Shown here: positions 58,700-64,000 of the stretch, one piece after another
Layout: every line of letters starts with the position of its first letter
How positions within the stretch are numbered: the first letter of the stretch is position 1
Assembly (NCBI RefSeq): GCF_040436345.1
Contig: NC_133218.1
Span: 22,113,570 to 22,177,569, forward strand
DNA length: 64,000 nucleotides
Direction of reading: 5' to 3'
From: Pagrus major
Lineage: Eukaryota > Chordata > Actinopteri > Spariformes > Sparidae
Translations under genes and position numbers: made by a program
The notes under the pieces: generated by a model
The model's database searches: none
Seen by the model: only the letters and a program-made list of their open reading frames with translations
What the model was told of the DNA's origin: nothing

Positions 58700-61600
58700 C
58701 CTTTAAAATCAACAGAGGACAACACTTGTATTTATATGTAGGACAGGAGACACAGGCCATTTTAAAACATCAACAAACGTCTCTCTCAAAATGTCTCTAT
58801 ATTAAAAGTCGGTTCAGAGTATGGTATCCAACTTTAGCTGTGTTTATTCTGCACCATGACTTTTTTTTCTCCTAGCTCTATAGTCACCATAGTCAGAACT
58901 AGTGTTGTCACAATATGGGAATTTGTAACTTCGGTTACAATACCTTGAAATGTATCAATATTTGACAACATGAGGAAAATTATCCTTGCACCATTTTTTT
59001 TTCATTTTCATTACTACCTGTAATGTCGATCGGGTTTGCTAGCGCTTTTTTCCAATAAAATGAAATGTTTTAAATGTGGCCTCAAACAATTGATAAAGAT
59101 GGCTTATTGAGTGAAGTGGATGCATGCTGAGAAACAGCATTAGTCAGCTAGCCTGTCAAAAAGTGTGTATTCTGCTGTGTGCTTGTTTTGAAATATTTAT
59201 TAGGCCTATGTTGTCATAATTTATAACAAGTGTGTCCAGAGAGTTAGTGTTTTGGTTTTTTAAGAGTAAATATCCTAAAGAAAAAATATGTAGAAATCCT
59301 TTTTATGGAGAGGATTTGGTAGCATTCTTGGGTATTTATCTATTTTAAGGATCATTGGTAGAAGATGAGGCTTACTTGCAAACTATTCTACTCTTAAAAA
59401 CATTGTCTTTATTTTATGAAGATATGCAGTTTCTGATTGTAAACATCTATCCAAATAAATAAATATCTCCACCTTTCTTGTTTGGTCACAAATTGTCAAT
59501 GGGTTAAGGATGTTTACTACAACCATGTAACTCTGTCAGTGCATCACTGTTAATGTCGGTGTGATCTGTTAGCATTTCACTGTGGTGCAATCAAAAGTCT
59601 AAGTGCCTCTCCTAATGTCTACAGTGGAGGCTAAACAGCACCACTAATAGGCTAACATTCCTCGGGCTGATGGATGGGAAAGCCTTTGAGGAGGCAACAG
59701 CTATTAGTGAGGATGCTGGGTGGAGACATGTACTGATGGCCAGAGCTTTCTTCCGTGAAATTGGCCAGAGTTATCTTCTGTAAATTCAGGCTAGAAGAGC
59801 TGATTTAGATTTTTGGCTGGAATGTGTCTATGTCACTGTGCAACCTGATAGATTCATGATACTGAGATTATTGGTATAGTGTACCGTCTACTGTAAGTAG
59901 AAATAAAAAGCAAGGTTGACTTTAAAATGTTTATCATCAACAGAAAATGAAACTCAAATATGATGATACAAATTTTATCCAGAGGATGAGTCACAGCTGT
60001 GCTTATCCAAGTCTTCTGCAGCTGGATGTGGATAGTTCACTGATAGTCAAAGGGACACTTTTCTGAGGTGTTTTTCGCACAATGATCTACTCTGAACCTC
60101 AGGAGTAATAAATCAGAAATATTGATCAACCTCAGAATCTGTGGTTACTGTCGTTGATTGACACAGGCCTAAAAAGTGAGAATACAGACAAAATAAATGT
60201 AGCATTGTCCGGCCTGTTTCTGGTTGTGTTAAGAATGATTAATGTGATTGTTAATGCTCTTGCTCCAAAGAAAACTGACAATGATAATGGTAAATTACCA
60301 CCATTATTGTAACAATATTTCATGTCTCAAAGCAATTTACAAAGTGGCTCATAACAGCTGAAACTATTGGTCGATGAATCCCAATCTCCTATTTTTTGAT
60401 TGGTTGTAACTGTCTATTAAACAAAAATATAAAACATTCAACAGCAGCTCCAATGAGGATTTGCTACTTTTCTCAGTTTAACATGTAGAGAGAATACTAT
60501 CTTCAGACTATTCTGGTTTGACTAAACAAACTAGCATTTAAAATATTTACCCATTACTCAAAAAAAGGTGGAAAACAATAAGGCCACCAATAAAAGGAAT
60601 AAGTAAGGCGAATGCAAATTTGTAATCAGTAGTGCATTATATTGGACAGATTGTGGGATAAGTGTAAGTTAATATAAGCTAAAATAATGATTTGTATAAA
60701 AAGTGACAAGATAATCTGTTATGTATCCAACACTGTTTCGGAGTAGGGATTGGGCAACAGTTAAAGTTTGCAGTGCCACAAAAATCTTAATTTGGAAACC
60801 ATAAATCATCCAGTACCAGCTGGGATAGGCTCCATCCTCCCTCATCCTGAACAGGTAGGTGTATAAGAGGACGAAGGGATGGATGCATGTATAGATGGAG
60901 GGAACTGGCAGTGGTCTTTTTATTTTTACTTCTAAAAACTTTATCATTTATGTAACAACAAGGTCATACTCTCTAATCCCATGTAATTTATAATTATGTC
61001 ATAATGTTTTTTTCCACTGTAGAGGTCTCTGCTGGGAGTTTAAGCCATATTGTAACAACAGGCCTGAAGGAGTGTGCTGATAATGGTGTCCCTGGTGGTC
61101 TGGTGCATGCACGCCTTCTGCATTTAAGAGATCTGCTTGATTTCCCCGGCCTGATTGGTTTTGACCTAAATGAGATTTGGGGAGAGTTCTTTTCTTGTCC
61201 CCTCTTTCTTCCCTCCTTCCACTGTCCTCTTTAATGTCACTCCAACCCAGATAGAGTTTTACAAGTAGCTGTGAAGTGGCTTCAGTCACATGAACCCATT
61301 CACACATCCCTGTTTTTTTTGTGTGTTTTTTTAAGTCTCTCGCATTACGTCAAAACTGAGGAGCTGCATAGGAGGATAAATATTAAGATCTGGAATCTGT
61401 AGGCAAGAGTTGCTATATGCCTTATATACAGTGTTTCCTCAATATCCCAGCCTCCTCTGAAGCTTTGGCTTCTTAGAAATAATTACAGCAAGCATTCAGC
61501 TTTATCTTGGGGGATCTACCCATTTGCTGTGGATGGCTGAGAGTAAACAGGTTCGTCTTCAACCAAACACTCCTGCGGCTGATTTCACTTCATTGTCCTG

Positions 61601-62129
61601 CCTCTTTGGTTGAAGGTCTGCCAATCAGTTGGACTGCCTGCTGTGGTGCTTTGATTGGAAGGAAAACCTTCATACTGTCACTGTACTGCTCATGGTTTAA
61701 CCCCTCTGCCTTTGACACAGTTAGCCAGTTGTAATCACCTGCCAACACCACTCAGGCTAAGTTGCTGTGAAAACAAGTTTTGTGTTACTAAAACATTGAA
61801 GGATTTAGCTGTTATTGGGCTTAGATTGTCCTGTAATGTTTGTGCTCGTTACGTGAAATCACAGTTTCTTGGTGTGTTATCATATCCTCATGGTGCATCA
61901 TTCAAAGAAGGTGAGGAGTTTCATTTTTCATATTACTTTTGAGCTATCATCTGAGCCTCGACGTGTCAAATACTGTGCTGTCTGTAGGGAGCCCCTTTTA
62001 TAATTTGAAAACAGGGATGCATGAGATAACAGAAACACATTCAAATCTGGTAGCCTTACAGTGCTTACCAGTTTCATGAAGCTCACAAAACTATTATGTA
62101 AAAATTAAACTTTATAACTGTTTTTAGCC

Positions 62130-62720
62130 TGTAGTTTATAGCGTTAAGGTCCTATATTATGCTTATTTTATGGTTCATGCTTTTATCTTGGCTGTCAACT
62201 AGAAAATGTTCAAATGTTCAAAAACACAATATTTTTCTAATACTGTTCATTGCTGCAGCACCTCTATTGACCCTCTGTCTGACCGCTCCATAGTAGTGCC
62301 TGTCTCTTTAAGGCCCCCCTCCCAAAAAGCCCAGTCTACTCTGATTGGTCAGGTCTCTCAGGCCTGAGCAGGCACCGTCATTGTGTTTCTGCAGGTCTGT
62401 CGATGTTTTTGCAACCACAGCCATATTGGAGGCATGGCCGAAGGTGGTGACTGTATAGTTGTGACATCACAAGTTTACAGAAGTCCTGGCAGCTCGTTTA
62501 CAGGCTGCGTGCATTTCTACATGGATTTGGATTGAGAGTTATGATACTTTCACAGTACTTATATACCACCGGATTCCGAATAGTTAAAAATGATTTTTTT
62601 GGAGTGCTGAGGCAGAATTGAGGAGTATACAGCCTGAGGAAAGAAGCTGCTCTTTGGTCTGGTGGTATGGTACAGCACTTAAAGTTTAGTTTGTTTTGCT
62701 TTTGTCCACATAAACAAGAA
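62130..62720. repeat. Dispersed fish repeat (CCTATATTATGCTTATTTTA family)
   Basis: The order GGTCCTATATTATGC, CTTTAAGGCCCCCCTCCC, AAAAGCCCAGTCTACTCTGA and TTGGTCAG is one I associate with a high-copy teleost interspersed repeat. No coding capacity was seen. Confidence 0.45.
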
Positions 62721-63135
62721 ATGAAAGTTCCTTTTAGCAGCTTAAAAATTGATTTTCAAGAAGTCAAAGCAGGCGTTAACATTCGGGTGAATTATAGGTG
62801 TCATTCGCAAGATCATTCACAAAGAAAAAACTAGTTCCACCAGTCATTTCTTTGTTTCAGTAGAATAGAAAAGAAGGTAATAACTGCCACGTGCATGTCA
62901 CCCAATTATATGTGATCCACGTTTAGCTGATGACTGCATGTTTTGTCATGATACCCATCGAGGCCCATGATGCATGTGTGCATATGAAGTCAATTACTCA
63001 TTTCAAGCTCAGTGCTGCACAATAGTAGAGTTGGGTAATATGGTTAAAAAATGTCATATTGATATTTCATGTTTACGAGGGTCTATTCACATTCAGTGTT
63101 AGTCACCAAAAGACATTGTGGGTTTCCTTGACTAG

Positions 63136-63290
63136 AGCTTCAACTAACTAACAATTTTCACTATTGATTAATATGTTGATCATACCTTTTTCCATTAATC
63201 AATTAGTTGTTTGGTTAATTAAATGTCTTTTAAGTGTTTCCCAAAGCCCAAGGACGTCCTTTTGTTTTGTCTATAACCCAAATATACATG
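63136..63290 (+). repeat. Dispersed fish repeat (ATTAATCGATT family), second copy
   Basis: GAGCTTCAACTAACTAAC, ATTAATCAATTAGTTGTTTG and CCCAAAGCCCAAGG appear in the usual order for this family. It abuts the Tc1-like remnant on its right. Confidence 0.5.
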
Positions 63291-63714
63291 ATCAGCCACA
63301 ACATTAAAACCACTAACAGGTGATGTGAGTAACATTGACCCACCCCAGCAGTACAATGAATCCTGCCACGCCACAAAAACTGCTCAGGAATGGCTCAGGG
63401 GACATGACAAAGAGCTCAAGGTGTTGACCTGGCATCCAAATTCCCCAGATCCCAATCTGACTCACCTTCTGTGGGACAAGTCGGAACAAGTTTAATCCAT
63501 GGAGGCTCCACCCCCCAAAAATACAGGACCCAAAGGATCCACTACAAACGTCCTAGTGTCAGACACCAAAAGACACCCCGAGAGGTCTTATGACCATGCC
63601 TTGACAGGTCAGAACTGTTTTGGAACCCATACAATATTATATATATTTATATACAATATTTTTATAGTATAAAAAACAAGTGATTTTAATGTTGTGGCTG
63701 ATTGGTGTATTCAG
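63284..63714 (+). mobile_element. Tc1/mariner-like remnant with terminal inverted repeats
   Basis: The left end GATCAGCCACAACATTAAAA (63291) and the right end TTTTAATGTTGTGGCTGAT (about 63684) are inverted copies. Inside, about 63424-63480 translates as LTWHPNSPDPN...LLWD, a decayed form of the C-terminal catalytic motif 'WPxxSPDLNPIExLW' of Tc1-type transposases. Most of the transposase is deleted, so the element is dead. Confidence 0.75.
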
Positions 63715-64000
63715 TTTACTGTCATAGAGGACTTAAGACACCTATTCAAACTTGAGAAGCAGAAATCAAACAATGTGGATTTTTTTTTCTTTATAGAGTT
63801 TAAACGATTGAGTATCACAATAGAACAAAACAACTGTGTTTAATTCATTTTATTCCTCGATAAAACAATCGCGAAGCCAGATTTCGAACAATTTGAAACC
63901 TCCATCATTTACGTCTGTGTAATACTACTTGCCTTTGCTGCTGAATTGCGGTGTTTCTTGGTTCACTACAACCTGAAAAATCCATAGTGCTATTAGTGGT

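Larger units (their letters stand above)
51001..64000. other. Non-coding DNA, probably a long first intron
   Basis: No exon with convincing borders and a recognisable protein appears on either strand. The stretch is AT-rich and holds several dispersed repeats listed separately: a hAT-like MITE, fish interspersed repeats and a Tc1-like remnant. The longest open frame (minus strand 57625-58014, 129 codons) resembles no family I know and has no supporting features. Confidence 0.5.

Overview
The window is a piece of a teleost fish nuclear genome, most likely a spiny-rayed (percomorph) fish. Its genes have introns with GT/AG splice sites, most of the sequence is AT-rich intron or intergenic DNA, and it carries several teleost-type interspersed repeats: MITEs, a tRNA-derived SINE fragment, a Tc1-like remnant and long microsatellites. 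The species cannot be named from sequence alone.

Layout, left to right: (1) 1-11273, intronic or upstream DNA of synaptotagmin-7, with no coding exon I can support. (2) 11274-19903, six exons of syt7 on the + strand: the end of the linker, C2A, C2B and the stop codon. The N-terminal transmembrane part lies outside the window or was not found. A long 3' UTR probably runs to about 23.9 kb. (3) About 23.9-29.1 kb, repeat-bearing intergenic DNA. (4) 29138-33109, sdhaf2 on the - strand, four exons, complete. (5) 33110-33938, a shared head-to-head promoter region. (6) 33939-40360, cpsf7 on the + strand, eight coding exons plus a spliced 3' UTR exon, complete. (7) 41062-42484, polr2l on the - strand, complete, convergent with cpsf7. 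(8) 42592-43810, a tandem fold-back element with long inverted repeats and a small helix-turn-helix-like ORF. (9) 46850-47201, the coding exon of a cend1-like gene on the - strand. (10) 49.9-51.0 kb, a GC-richer, CpG-containing block with an NRF1-type palindrome and a probable first exon of a + strand gene I could not name. (11) 51.0-64.0 kb, non-coding DNA, probably the first intron of that gene, with several transposon remnants.

The genes do not form one pathway. They are ordinary conserved vertebrate genes: calcium sensing for exocytosis (syt7), complex II flavinylation (sdhaf2), pre-mRNA 3'-end processing (cpsf7), a shared RNA polymerase subunit (polr2l) and neuronal differentiation (cend1). 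The order SYT7-SDHAF2-CPSF7 matches human 11q12, whereas POLR2L and CEND1 are neighbours on human 11p15.5, so a synteny-block junction lies between cpsf7 and polr2l. I see no evidence of a wholly new biological system. The least explained items are the fold-back element, a near-perfect 62-nt hairpin at 58638-58699, and the unidentified first exon near 51 kb.
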